From: Pseudomonadales bacterium
GTDB taxonomy: Bacteria > Pseudomonadota > Gammaproteobacteria > Pseudomonadales > Pseudohongiellaceae
Assembly: GCA_022822865.1 (NCBI GenBank)
Contig: JAJDYJ010000007.1
Location: 1-62,916 of the forward strand
Length of the DNA: 62,916 nt
Direction: 5' to 3'
Made by a program: the position numbers and the translations under genes. This document shows positions 1 through 7,775 of this stretch, in pieces. How positions within the stretch are numbered: the first letter of the stretch is position 1; every line of letters starts with the position of its first letter. Under the pieces are notes generated by a model. That model saw only the letters and a program-made list of their open reading frames with translations. It made no database searches and was not told where the DNA came from.

Positions 1-31
1 GTCGCTACGCTCCCTGCGCGCAAGGCCGACA

Positions 32-289
32 TTGACGGCGCCGGGCAGCAAGCATAGACTCTGGAAATCGAGGGCTGCAAATCAACCTGGGCACACCTTA
101 AATCAGCCCTCGGACTGTCCTGTGAATCAGGACCACCTCAATCACACCACCCCCCCCCCCCCCCGGAATCAGGCGTTTCCCTGGACTGCGCCGTCCATTA
201 GGGAAGTCTCTCTTCTGAACGATACATTAGGCGGGCCATATATCAATCAAACAAGGGGCGAAGATATAGTTTATGGCTCACATAGCTGA
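32..289 (+). CDS. lasso-peptide precursor A1 (poly-C, in frame)
   Basis: Small precursor of the seven-member family in this window. A poly-C tract (C15, 150-164) encodes Pro4 and is followed by the leader AFPWTAPSIREVSLLNDT and a C-terminal segment with LGGPYINQTRGED that ends in Ser. Leader and core are in frame with a TTG at 32 (AAGG six bases upstream) and with a GTG at 122. There is no ATG, so the start is uncertain and the copy may be 5'-altered. From the invariant Gly three residues after the leader Thr, the first acid is Glu10, outside the usual lasso ring acceptors (7-9). This copy may therefore not cyclise. The leader DNA (about 171-236) is nearly identical to that of A2 and A3, which indicates recent duplication. 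Confidence 0.7.
   Translation: MTAPGSKHRLWKSRAANQPGHTLNQPSDCPVNQDHLNHTTPPPPRNQAFPWTAPSIREVSLLNDTLGGPYINQTRGEDIVYGSHS
150..164 (+). repeat. C15 homopolymer inside precursor A1
   Basis: Fifteen consecutive C between the start region and the leader; gain or loss of one C would remove leader and core from the reading frame. Confidence 0.9.
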
Positions 290-487
290 AAGGACTTCCG
301 TTCACGGAAAAGGTTGATTGCCGATCGGATGCCATACAGCGGATTCGCTCGGAAGCGCGTAACGAGGGGGAGTTGGTGCGGTTCTTGCGAGCTATGCGTT
401 GATTTTTGTATGCTGAGCGGTAACGCGTTTCGAACAGGGGCAGTTTGATGACATCCAACAATGAACCATTGAAGCCGCCTTCCATAA

Positions 488-502
488 GGGGGGGGGGGGG
501 GG
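488..502 (-). repeat. G15 homopolymer (C15 on the minus strand), possible precursor relic
   Basis: Fifteen G on the plus strand. Read on the minus strand, an open stretch beginning MCRTVGLRH reaches Pro5 at the tract, as in the precursors. One downstream frame gives LWKAAS, faintly like the W-x-A-P leader box, but no Thr-x-x-Gly core follows in a single frame. The rest of 290-740 shows no supportable gene. Confidence 0.45.
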
Positions 503-741
503 TTAATCACCAACACTGCTGACGAGGGAAGTGAACTTCCGCTTGTCAAGGCATGGCGCAGACCCACTGTGCGACACATAGACCTGATAAACCATACGGC
601 CAGCGGCCCAATAGTCAACCCGGCGTATGGGGAATTCCCCAACTACCGTCCGCACAGCTGAGCTGGTACTTGTTCGGGCAGCCTGCGGGCAGCCTGCGGG
701 CTGGCATGATTGCTTCCACGAACCAGTGAAGGCGATACTCG

Positions 742-883
742 CCCACACCGCGCCGCGAGCGATTTCACCGCCCTGGATTTGATCGTTGCGTTCGCGCAAC
801 TCGAAGCCCGGGTTCGGGGCAAGCAGACGCGTACCGGCAAATTGTCCCGGGCCCTCGGATTCCTCGATCGGCATATGGGTTGA
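742..883 (+). pseudogene. decayed 3' end of a lasso cyclase (asparagine synthetase-like)
   Basis: The last about 45 codons read LEARVRGKQTRTGKLSRAL then GFLDRHMG and a stop at 881-883. This matches the tail of the intact cyclase that ends at 4656 (LESKVQGKNVRSGKLSRAL, then LLDWHVD). No upstream cyclase domain is present. The spacing to the convergent sulfotransferase relic (16 bases) is the same as in the intact copy, so this is a remnant of a duplicated gene block. The left edge of homology is approximate. Confidence 0.75.
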
Positions 884-899
884 TTGCGAACGGCCGCGT

Positions 900-1055
900 T
901 CAGTTCCTCGCCAGAAATCGCTCCGCTTCCTCCAGGCAGCCCAGTTCGGCCATCGCGGGGCCGTGCCGCTCCACCAGATATTGAACCTGGTTTCGGGAAA
1001 GGACGTTGCGCCACTCGCCAATCAGGCCTTTCCGAAAGAAGTTGGGAGCGGTGGG
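900..1055 (-). pseudogene. decayed 3' end of a sulfotransferase
   Basis: Minus-strand reading TAPNFFRKGLIGEWRNVLSR and about 30 further residues closely match the C-terminus of the sulfotransferase at 4672-5529. The N-terminal PAPS-binding part is gone. It lies tail to tail with the cyclase relic, exactly as in the intact pair. Confidence 0.8.
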
Positions 1056-1104
1056 TGCCATTGTGATAAACTCACCGGCAAATCCATTACCGTAACTAAA
1101 CGAC

Positions 1105-1324
1105 ATGACAGAAGATAGCATCGGCAACGAAAATGCGCGGATGGGCCGGGATCCTTCGCCTGTACGCGTCATTTACCCCCCCCCCCCCCCAGAACCAGGC
1201 ATTTCCCTGGACTCCGCCGTCCATTAGAGAGATATCTCTTCTGAACGACACCCAAGGCGGGGTAAACCGAAGGCTATATGAAGATACACACACTCCCGGA
1301 TTAAGCTATCATCCACCGTCCTAG
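1105..1324 (+). CDS. lasso-peptide precursor A2 (poly-C, out of frame here)
   Basis: An ATG at 1105 opens MTEDSIGNENARMGRDPSPV, which resembles the N-terminus of A3 (MTEDD), and runs into a C15 tract (1176-1190). In this assembly that frame continues to an early stop (PGISLDSAVH). The leader and core (QNQAFPWTPPSIREISLLND, then TQGGVNRRLYED, ending YHPPS) are in another frame. With 14 or 17 C the whole would read as one peptide; with 14 C it is 72 residues. The core has Glu8/Asp9 counted from the Gly at Thr+3 (Glu9 from the preceding Gly) and a C-terminal Ser. This is the clearest phase-OFF member. Confidence 0.8.
1176..1190 (+). repeat. C15 homopolymer inside precursor A2 (OFF length)
   Basis: Fifteen C; 14 or 17 would join the ATG at 1105 to the leader and core. 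Confidence 0.9.
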
Positions 1325-1403
1325 GAGCCTGCGCCGTAGGAATTCGCGAAAGCGTTCGCTATCGTCGCGCCCCTGGCTGGTCGGTTGAGGCGAATACCAC
1401 GAC

Positions 1404-1865
1404 GTGCATGTGCGCGGGATAAGCGGCAACCGGCGAATCGAGTGCGACGAAATCTGGTCCTTCGTCTACGCGAAGGAGCGAGCGGTTCCGCGAGCGAAGA
1501 AAGCACCGAGGGAAGCGGGCGACGTTTGGACCTGGACAGCCATTGACGCGGATTCCAAGCTGATCCTGTCGTATCTGGTCAGCGGCGGGCGCGACGGTGA
1601 GTCCGCGCTGGCGTTCATGGACGACCTGCGCCAGCGGCTGCAAGACCGGACACAGATCACCGCCGATGGCCTGAGAGCCTATGTCGAAGCGGTGGAAGAA
1701 TCCTTCGGCGCGGACGTGGATTTTGCCCAGGCCATCAAGGAATACGGAAAGGACGCGGCAGCCCCGAGCCCCGGAGCCGCAACGCCCAGGGCCGAAGCCT
1801 GGGACCCGCTACGCCAAACGCAAGTAGCCGACAGAAGTTGCATTGTCCGCAGCAAACCCCCATGA
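1404..1865 (+). pseudogene. IS1-like DDE transposase fragment
   Basis: The central part reads like the catalytic region of IS1-family InsB-type transposases: DEIWSFVYAKE with an acidic residue, GDVWTWTAIDADSKL, then a DGLRAYVEAVEESFGADVDF stretch. The N-terminal zinc/helix region is missing. The C-terminus after about 1750 no longer resembles the family (AAAPSPGAATPRAEA and onward), so both ends are lost. It sits between two precursor copies and may have contributed to their duplication. I saw no terminal inverted repeats. Confidence 0.7.
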
Positions 1866-1892
1866 TACGCTGCCGCTGAAGGGGTAAACGGC

Positions 1893-2411
1893 ATGACGGC
1901 ATTACACGTCGCGATAGCAGCAATCGGCATATCAGTTACTTTGGTTATTGCTGCCATCAGATTCGCCCACAAGTACGGAAAATGGCAGGGCGAAGTTAAC
2001 ACCGACAGAACCAGCTTCAAAGATTTCATGCTTGAAGTCCGGGCTGACATCAAGAAAATTCTTGAGCGACTGCCACCTCCGACCACCGCATCCAGCAGCC
2101 CAATCAGGCTAACGGAACTTGGGGCGCAGATTTCCGAAAAGCTGGATGCCAAGGCATGGGCGAAGGCCGAAGCGGAAAAGCTATTCGAGCAAACCGAAGG
2201 CGCGGACGCGCTCGGGATACAGGAAACAGCTTTCGGCCATGCTCAAACCTTCGAGCCGCCGGAGGGACTCTTGGGGAAAATGAGGGAAAGCGCTTTTGAG
2301 CGCGGTGTTGATTTGGACGGCGTTCGCGATGTGCTCGGGGTTGAATTGCGTGACGTGCTGCTTGACCGTCGCGGCATCCGTCAATCGTCCCTTGACGAAA
2401 AGTCAAACTGA
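1893..2411 (+). CDS. membrane-anchored hypothetical protein
   Basis: A 172-residue protein with one N-terminal hydrophobic segment (residues about 4-22) followed by a soluble acidic helical region. It contains LTELGAQISEKLDAKAWAKA and a VRDVLGVELRDVLLD tail. The composition is that of a real gene, and I recognise the general pattern from uncharacterised anchored proteins in proteobacteria without being able to name a function. It lies between the transposase relic and precursor A3 and looks unrelated to lasso biosynthesis. Confidence 0.6.
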   Translation: MTALHVAIAAIGISVTLVIAAIRFAHKYGKWQGEVNTDRTSFKDFMLEVRADIKKILERLPPPTTASSSPIRLTELGAQISEKLDAKAWAKAEAEKLFEQTEGADALGIQETAFGHAQTFEPPEGLLGKMRESAFERGVDLDGVRDVLGVELRDVLLDRRGIRQSSLDEKSN

Positions 2412-2498
2412 TACACTACCTGACCGGGTGCTGGTTTTACAATCCGGAGGCCATCGTGATATAGACTCCGGTGAGTTCTTGCTTGGAGACCGAACAGC

Positions 2499-2696
2499 AT
2501 GACGGAAGATGACAATGGCGGCGTAAGCGCAGGCCGGGGCGTTCGCCTGCCCGAGATCACCCCCCCCCGGAAGGAGGCGTTTCCCTGGACTGCGCCGTCC
2601 ATTAGGGAAATCTCTCTTCCGAACAACACCCAAAGCGGGCCACATCCTACTTATCACTATGAATCTGCAGAATATCATGCGCGGCTGTCGTCGTGA
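2499..2696 (+). CDS. lasso-peptide precursor A3 (in frame)
   Basis: 65 residues, ATG start preceded by GGAG. The N-terminus MTEDDNGGVSAGRGVRLPEI leads into a short C9 tract (Pro2 only), then the leader KEAFPWTAPSIREISLPNNT and a core containing TQSGPHPTYHYESAEY that ends in Ser. Counted from the Gly at Thr+3, Glu is residue 9, fitting a Gly1-Glu9 macrolactam ring. If the normal Thr(-2) rule holds, the core would start at Ser and the acid would be residue 10. It lies just upstream of the intact cyclase. Its tract is the shortest in the family and probably the most stable, so this may be the constitutively expressed member. Confidence 0.85.
   Translation: MTEDDNGGVSAGRGVRLPEITPPRKEAFPWTAPSIREISLPNNTQSGPHPTYHYESAEYHARLSS
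2560..2568 (+). repeat. C9 homopolymer inside precursor A3
   Basis: Nine C, shortest of the family; frame intact. Confidence 0.85.
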
Positions 2697-2802
2697 GTTA
2701 TCCGTGTTGGAACCGTCGCCATTCAAGACACGCATCCTCCAGCGAGGAAGGGGCTGGCATGACCGCTTCCGCAGGCCAGCGGAAGAGTAAGGGAAAAGGC
2801 CG

Positions 2803-4656
2803 TTGGCGCGCGCAATCTGCGGCATCCATAGCCGAAGTGATGCGAACGCCGTTGTCGCCATGCTCGCGGCCTTGCCCGGAAACGGCCGCACCGGCGGAAC
2901 CGATCACGGGGCGTTCTCCTTCAGATACCGGGACCTTTGGGCTGACCCTGCCGAGACCGCCCCGGTGCGGGAGCGGCGCTCCATCCCGGGGCTTGCCGTA
3001 GTTGCCGATGCGCGCCTGGACAACCGGGCCGAGCTCGCCGATGCCCTTGGCCTCGACGACCCGGAGAGAGCCCGCGCCGATGATTCGGAACTGATCCTGC
3101 GGGCCTACGAACGCTGGGGCGAAGAATGCCCCCCGCGCCTGCATGGCGACTACGCTTTCGCCATCTGGAACTCCAGCAAGCGGTCGCTGTTCTGCGCGCG
3201 CGACGCGGTTGGCGCCAGACCGTTTTTTTACTCGCAACTCCCCGGCGGGCAATTTTCTTTCGCCAGCGACATCGCCGCGGCGCTTGCCGCGCCTGGAGTG
3301 GATGACCGGCTGGACGACTCGCAAGTCGCCGCTTTTCTGATGGGTTCCTACAGGATGAACCCGGAGGTAACGGATGGAACCTTCTTCCGCGGCGTGCGCA
3401 GCCTGCCGCCTGGGCACAGCATCACCGTGGATGCCAAATCGGAACGGGTGGAGCGCTGGTGGCGGCCCGAGGACGCGCCCCCGGTTCGCCACGAGTGCGA
3501 CGAGGACTATGAAAGCGAGTTCCTCGACCGCTACCGCCGGGCGGTGCGCGACCGCCTGCGTGGAGCGCATCCACTGGGCGTGCATCTGAGCGGCGGACTG
3601 GACTCTTCCAGCGTGGCCGTGCTCGCGTCCCGAGAGCTGCGGTCCCTGGGCCGGAAACCCCATGCGTTCTGTTGGCATCCGCCCCCGGCCGGTTCGCATA
3701 CCGCGGAAGAAGCGGATGAGTACCGTCTGATAGAGTCCGTTTGCGCCCAGGAACAATTGCAACCTCTCTATCACGCAGCCACCGCCGACCACATTGTTGG
3801 CATGCTGCGCAACGATGTCACCAGGATTCCAAACCGCGACGGCACGCTGCTTCACGAGTCGCTGGTGCAGGACAGCGCCGCCGGGCTTGGCGTGCGCGTG
3901 GTCCTTTCCGGCTGGGGCGGCGATGAGGTCGCCTCCTACAGCGGCGCCGGCTACTACGTCGAACTGCTGCGCGAAGGTCGTCTGGGCCAACTGCATCGGG
4001 AAGCGCGCGGATTGTCGGACCGGCCGTGGATGTTCCTGCTGAGGAACGTCGTGCTGCCCGCGGCGCATCCTCGCGCGGCGGGCAGCCTGGAGCGACTGCT
4101 CCGGGGGGAACCGCCCCGCAGACGGCAATCCTTCGCCGCCCCGGGCCTAGCCCGCAAGTACCGGAACCCGCGGCCGTCCGCGCGCGAGAGCGGCGTCCGG
4201 CAAACCCAGTTGGCGCGCCTGAACCCCGGACACCTCAACCGGCGCATGGAGGACTGGGCGGCGAGCGGCTCGAGGGCGGGAGTCGAGTACCGATATCCCC
4301 TGCTGGACCGCCGCCTGATCGAATTCGTTCTGGGCCTGCCAGCCGGACAATTCCGACGCGGCCCCCGCTCGCGCTGGTTCATGCGTCGCGCATTGCGCTC
4401 CGTCCTGCCCCCGCCCGTTCTGGAGCGATCCGTCAAGACCGACCCCGCCCGCTACCGGCCGTGGCGGCAGGCTTTCGATGAAGCGCTGCCAACGGTTCAC
4501 CGGCATCTGTCCGCCAGGTCTGAGCCGCCCGCCCGGGCGGAGTATCTCGACATGCCGATGCTGCTTGCGCACCTGGAGTCCAAGGTTCAGGGCAAAAACG
4601 TGCGCAGCGGCAAATTGTCGCGGGCCCTTGCGCTCCTCGACTGGCATGTGGACTGA
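2803..4656 (+). CDS. lasso peptide cyclase (asparagine synthetase-like, protein C)
   Basis: 617 residues, TTG start with AAGG upstream. The N-terminal half resembles class II glutaminase domains (ICGIHS; LHGDYAFAIWN; ARDAVGARPFFY). The C-terminal half is an ATP-pyrophosphatase synthetase domain with the PP-loop SGGLDSSSVA at 263-272 and LSGWGGDEV further on. In lasso clusters such proteins adenylate the side-chain acid of the core and close the macrolactam with the N-terminal amine. The Cys at residue 6 is not at position 2, so glutaminase activity is doubtful, as is usual for lasso cyclases. It is preceded by precursor A3 and convergent with the sulfotransferase. It is the only intact cyclase seen, so it probably serves all precursors. 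Partial copies lie at 742-883 and 32562-32640. Confidence 0.9.
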   Translation: MARAICGIHSRSDANAVVAMLAALPGNGRTGGTDHGAFSFRYRDLWADPAETAPVRERRSIPGLAVVADARLDNRAELADALGLDDPERARADDSELILRAYERWGEECPPRLHGDYAFAIWNSSKRSLFCARDAVGARPFFYSQLPGGQFSFASDIAAALAAPGVDDRLDDSQVAAFLMGSYRMNPEVTDGTFFRGVRSLPPGHSITVDAKSERVERWWRPEDAPPVRHECDEDYESEFLDRYRRAVRDRLRGAHPLGVHLSGGLDSSSVAVLASRELRSLGRKPHAFCWHPPPAGSHTAEEADEYRLIESVCAQEQLQPLYHAATADHIVGMLRNDVTRIPNRDGTLLHESLVQDSAAGLGVRVVLSGWGGDEVASYSGAGYYVELLREGRLGQLHREARGLSDRPWMFLLRNVVLPAAHPRAAGSLERLLRGEPPRRRQSFAAPGLARKYRNPRPSARESGVRQTQLARLNPGHLNRRMEDWAASGSRAGVEYRYPLLDRRLIEFVLGLPAGQFRRGPRSRWFMRRALRSVLPPPVLERSVKTDPARYRPWRQAFDEALPTVHRHLSARSEPPARAEYLDMPMLLAHLESKVQGKNVRSGKLSRALALLDWHVD

Positions 4657-4671
4657 CGCCGCGCCCCGCGT

Positions 4672-5529
4672 TCAACCCTTTACCAGAAATCGCTCCGCTT
4701 CCTCCAGGTAGCCCAGTTCGGCCATCACGGGGCCGTGCCGCTCCACCAGGCATTGAACCTGTTTTCGGGAAAGGACGTTGCGCCAATCGCCAATCTGGCC
4801 TTTCCTAAAGAAGTTGGGAGCGGTGGGTTGCCGCCCCTTGAAACCGACTCGCTTTTCCTGCTCGCGCAATCGCTGGAACCGGGAGTTTTCCACCGCTTTC
4901 ACAAGCCGTTCCCTGTCCATTGGCAAGCCCGCGAAAGACACAACCCCGGAAAACACCGCTTCCGGGTCAGCGTGCAAATGTTCGTAGCGGACCAGCTTCA
5001 TCGGCAACTCATCCTGGTTCAGCCAGCTAGACACGTTGCCGCTCCAGTCGGAAATCGGAATCGGCAGCTGGGTGCCGCCATCGAATCGCGGGGGCGAAAG
5101 CATTGCCCGACGCTCAGCCATGAATTCTATTGTCCGGTCAATACTGGTCTGCATGTGATGCGCGTAGGAAACGGCGATATCAAGGGGATTGCGGACAATG
5201 CAAACCACACTGGCAAAAGCCGCACGGGGAAACAACGGCGCGCCGTCGGGCAGGCGCAGGTAATACTCGTGAACTTTCGCGAAGGAAGGGGGGTCCAGGT
5301 CCGCCGCCTGCAATTCGTGAAACCGGGGCCGGTGGAGCAGAACCTCATCGGGGGTCAAGGCCCAGGACGACAGCCCCAGCCGCTCGTCGAACTCGTGGCG
5401 GCTTTGGAGCGCAACGCCCACGAGCGCGTTTATCGAGACGGGCTCGTCGTCGGCCAAGTAGTTGGACAGCAGCACCCGCATCCAGGTGTTGCCGGACTTG
5501 GGATAGGAAGCCAGCAGTATCAGGGACAT
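4672..5529 (-). CDS. sulfotransferase (lasso tailoring candidate)
   Basis: 285 residues. The PAPS 5'-phosphosulfate loop YPKSGNTWMR is at 9-18, the 3'-phosphate site RNPLDIAVSY at 113-122, and a C-terminal RKGQIGDWRN motif completes the cytosolic sulfotransferase fold. Its start overlaps the end of the upstream kinase-like gene by 10 bases, so the two form a minus-strand operon. Substrate is inferred: the neighbouring lasso cores are rich in Tyr, so tyrosine O-sulfation is plausible, but sulfation of the nearby polysaccharide cannot be excluded. Confidence 0.9.
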   Translation of the reverse strand: MSLILLASYPKSGNTWMRVLLSNYLADDEPVSINALVGVALQSRHEFDERLGLSSWALTPDEVLLHRPRFHELQAADLDPPSFAKVHEYYLRLPDGAPLFPRAAFASVVCIVRNPLDIAVSYAHHMQTSIDRTIEFMAERRAMLSPPRFDGGTQLPIPISDWSGNVSSWLNQDELPMKLVRYEHLHADPEAVFSGVVSFAGLPMDRERLVKAVENSRFQRLREQEKRVGFKGRQPTAPNFFRKGQIGDWRNVLSRKQVQCLVERHGPVMAELGYLEEAERFLVKG

Positions 5530-6458
5530 GCCGGCGGCAAGCGTTCGGCCGCCCTGGCGGCCAGGACGGCGGGCGGGTGGCCGACGTGCGGCCTCACGAG
5601 CCGCTGTATCGTCGCGCGCCGGGCAACGGCGGATACTGTGTGGAAATGGTTTTTTTCCTCGCCAAGGCCGCGCAAGAAGCGCATCCGGAAGGAATGGCGC
5701 ACCAGGGCGGTAAACGCCGGGCCCGGCGGTAGCGATTCGATGACGACTTCCCTGTCAACGGTGCCGGAAAGCGCATACACGGCATGCACCGCGACGGCAT
5801 TCCCGTTGAATCGCCCCGCGGGAACCGCGTAGCTCCCGACCCCGGCCCGGGCGGCTGAGACGGCCTTCCTCCTCCGCCAGGTCTTGTCCAGCGCGTCTAT
5901 CGACCTGGCCCACAGGCGGATTCGCGGGAACCCGCCAAGCGCCAGCGGATTCCCGTTACAGTCCCGGGCGATAGCGACGATTCCATCGGCGAGCAGCGGG
6001 TAACCGCGATCGGTCAAAGCGGCCGCGAGGGAGGATTTGCCAATCCCCACGGGACCCATGAACAGGACCGCTCCCGCCGCCGTGGCAATGGCGCTCGCAT
6101 GCAGGACAAGGACGCCGCGCATCTGCAAACAGGCGGCCAGGACCGAATCAAGGAGATGAACGCCCACATCCCCATCCTCCGCTGGCGCGACCCTGACCAG
6201 ACGCCCTTTTTCCGAAACCAGCCAACGGGGCCCGCCGTCCGGATTGATCAGGAAAGCTCCGTCCGCCGTCTGCCAGTACCCGTGCTGGTCCACTGGTGAC
6301 TCCAGATAGCGCGGAACATCGCCGAGGCGAATCGCAACGTCAATCTCACCATTGCGAGCGGCTGCGGGGGGCCAGGGCAATTCCATGTCCGAGTCAACGT
6401 TCAGGCCGTACGCTCGATAGCAATACAAGTCGGCGGCGCTTGAAAGGCCTTTCGGCAA
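5520..6458 (-). CDS. HPr kinase-like protein (lasso Ser kinase candidate) 1
   Basis: 312 residues. The C-terminal half is an HPr-kinase/PEPCK-type P-loop domain: VLHASAI, then Walker A GPVGIGKSS at 135-143, and RGYPLLADGIVAI. The N-terminal half is a variable region typical of RiPP-cluster members. In paeninodin-type lasso clusters such kinases phosphorylate the C-terminal Ser of the precursor, and every precursor here ends in Ser. The usual DD pair after the P-loop reads ADG here, so activity may be reduced. It is transcribed away from precursor A4 and overlaps the sulfotransferase start. Confidence 0.8.
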   Translation of the reverse strand: MPKGLSSAADLYCYRAYGLNVDSDMELPWPPAAARNGEIDVAIRLGDVPRYLESPVDQHGYWQTADGAFLINPDGGPRWLVSEKGRLVRVAPAEDGDVGVHLLDSVLAACLQMRGVLVLHASAIATAAGAVLFMGPVGIGKSSLAAALTDRGYPLLADGIVAIARDCNGNPLALGGFPRIRLWARSIDALDKTWRRRKAVSAARAGVGSYAVPAGRFNGNAVAVHAVYALSGTVDREVVIESLPPGPAFTALVRHSFRMRFLRGLGEEKNHFHTVSAVARRATIQRLVRPHVGHPPAVLAARAAERLPPACP

Positions 6459-6489
6459 GTCTGGTGGGCTGGAAATTGCACTGCTCCTG

Positions 6490-6495
6490 TATAAT
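6490..6495 (+). promoter_or_regulatory. candidate -10 box in the divergent A4/kinase intergenic region
   Basis: A perfect TATAAT on the plus strand (TATTAT one base over on the minus strand) lies in the 111-base gap between the divergent kinase and precursor A4. No good -35 box was found at 16-18 bases. A short inverted repeat GGGTA...TACCC follows at about 6525-6543. Confidence 0.3.
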
Positions 6496-6569
6496 ACTGG
6501 AGAAATACTGAGTTCAGTTGTTTGGGTAGGAATATTTTACCCGAACGTGCCATTCGGGAGGACCATACC

Positions 6570-6764
6570 ATGAGCAGTCTATCGTCAAGCAACACAGCCA
6601 GCGTGAAAGAAAATGCCTTAACCCCCCCCCCCCCCGACGACAGTGCATGCCGCAAGTTGTCCTGGAAAGCGCCCCGCATCCGCATGGTTAACCTTGAACA
6701 GCATACGGAATCCGGTCATGTGGCATATTGTTGCGAGGCCCCGAATTACCACCCTCCCAGTTGA
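6570..6764 (+). CDS. lasso-peptide precursor A4 (poly-C, in frame)
   Basis: 64 residues. ATG at 6570 with a strong GGGAGG nine bases upstream. N-terminus MSSLSSSNTASVKENALT, then Pro4 from a C14 tract, leader KLSWKAPRIRMVNLEQHT and core TESGHVAYCCEAPNY ending PPS. Counting from the Gly at Thr+3, Glu is residue 8; counting from Ser it is residue 9. Two adjacent Cys sit beside the ring Glu, as in A7. This is the most divergent leader of the plus-strand copies and it leads directly into the B1 and hydroxylase genes. Confidence 0.88.
   Translation: MSSLSSSNTASVKENALTPPPPDDSACRKLSWKAPRIRMVNLEQHTESGHVAYCCEAPNYHPPS
6622..6635 (+). repeat. C14 homopolymer inside precursor A4 (ON length)
   Basis: Fourteen C; leader and core in frame with the ATG at 6570. 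Confidence 0.9.
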
Positions 6765-6787
6765 TTGAAGCCTGATTGGTTATTATC

Positions 6788-7087
6788 ATGCCCCTTCCAG
6801 TTTCCGCCCCTCTTGCGCGTAGCGAATCGGTGGTGTTCAGTGAACTCGACGACCAGGTGGTCATGCTTGACTCCAGGGCGGGGAGGTATTACGAACTCGA
6901 CGCCATCGGCGCGCGTATCTGGATGCTGTTGAAGGACAGGCTCACTCTGGCGCAATTGCGGGACGCATTGACCGCCGAGTATGACGTCGACGATGAGACC
7001 TGCCTCGGGGATCTTGTGAATTTCCTTGAAGAGTTGGTTGGCCTCGGGCTGGTCGCCGTGGATTCGGAAGAGGCCGCGGACCAGTGA
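6788..7087 (+). CDS. PqqD-like leader-recognition protein (lasso B1)
   Basis: 99 residues, PqqD family. It shows the typical order of a beta-rich N-terminus (ESVVFSELDDQVVMLDSRAG), RYYELDAIGARIW, and helices with LRDALTAEYDVDDETCLGDL and VNFLEELVGLGLV. In lasso systems of this type the discrete B1 protein binds the leader and delivers it to the B2 protease. ATG at 6788 was chosen; a TTG four codons earlier is possible. It follows precursor A4 by 23 bases and its TGA overlaps the GTG of the next gene, so the three are probably co-transcribed. It is the only RRE protein I see in the window. Confidence 0.9.
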   Translation: MPLPVSAPLARSESVVFSELDDQVVMLDSRAGRYYELDAIGARIWMLLKDRLTLAQLRDALTAEYDVDDETCLGDLVNFLEELVGLGLVAVDSEEAADQ

Positions 7088-7692
7088 TCCCGTCCCCCAT
7101 CGAACTATCTGATTCTCCACCAGGCGAGCACGCGCACCCGTCTCCCGTCCGCAAACCACCCGGCGGCATCCGCCCGCTCGGACCCGTGGACATCGCGCCG
7201 CTGGAAGCCATCCTCGACCATCTCACGGAAAACGTCTGGCGCTGGGAAGACGAAAACAAACCAAACAAGTTCGAATGCTTCCACAGCACCCGCCACGTCA
7301 TTTTCCGGTTCTGCAGCTTCCGGGACATACGCTCCTTTCGCTCGAATCCGGCCTGGAAAATCTGGAGCCGTTCGCTGCTGCCGGTCATGGATCAGGCTAG
7401 CGCCGCCTACGGCTTTGCGGCGCCCGTGTATCCGAAAGCGATGCTCGCCTCTCTTGCCGCCGGCCATCGCATCGACAAGCATGTCGATGGCGGGAAAGCC
7501 ACACGCTGCGCGCACAAGATTCATGTTCCGTTACGCACCGAGCCCGCCGCCACGCTTTTTGTCGGCGGCGCGGAGCATCATCTGCGGAAAGGACATGCCT
7601 ACGAGGTAAACAACATCATTCAACACGGGGCTTTCAATGGCGGCGGCAATGACCGCGTGCATTTCATCTTCGAGGTTTTCGACGGGCAGTGA
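7084..7692 (+). CDS. aspartyl/asparaginyl beta-hydroxylase-like Fe(II)/2OG oxygenase
   Basis: 202 residues, GTG start overlapping the B1 stop (GTGA). The C-terminal half has the Asp/Asn beta-hydroxylase jelly-roll pattern: GHRIDKHVDGG supplying metal ligands, HKIHVPL, and a late NNIIQHGAFNGG stretch ahead of RVHFIFEVFD. The family hydroxylates beta-carbons of Asp or Asn. Because it is coupled to the lasso B1 gene, hydroxylation of the core or leader is the likeliest role (beta-hydroxy-Asp is known in the lasso peptide canucin). This is inference; no substrate is proven by the sequence. Confidence 0.8.
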   Translation: MIPSPIELSDSPPGEHAHPSPVRKPPGGIRPLGPVDIAPLEAILDHLTENVWRWEDENKPNKFECFHSTRHVIFRFCSFRDIRSFRSNPAWKIWSRSLLPVMDQASAAYGFAAPVYPKAMLASLAAGHRIDKHVDGGKATRCAHKIHVPLRTEPAATLFVGGAEHHLRKGHAYEVNNIIQHGAFNGGGNDRVHFIFEVFDGQ

Positions 7693-7775
7693 GCAAATTG
7701 CTGTCTTGACGAGCAAGACTGAATTGCCATAATGGCGGCTCCCAAGGCTGCAAAGACACGATTGAGGCCCACTCC

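Noticed and set aside
503-1021. Long open frame on the minus strand (172 codons)
   Set aside because: It runs across the antisense of the cyclase relic and a different frame of the sulfotransferase relic; no coherent protein features.
2698-4128. 476-codon open frame antisense to the cyclase
   Set aside because: High-GC shadow of the intact cyclase gene; no domain, no ribosome site.
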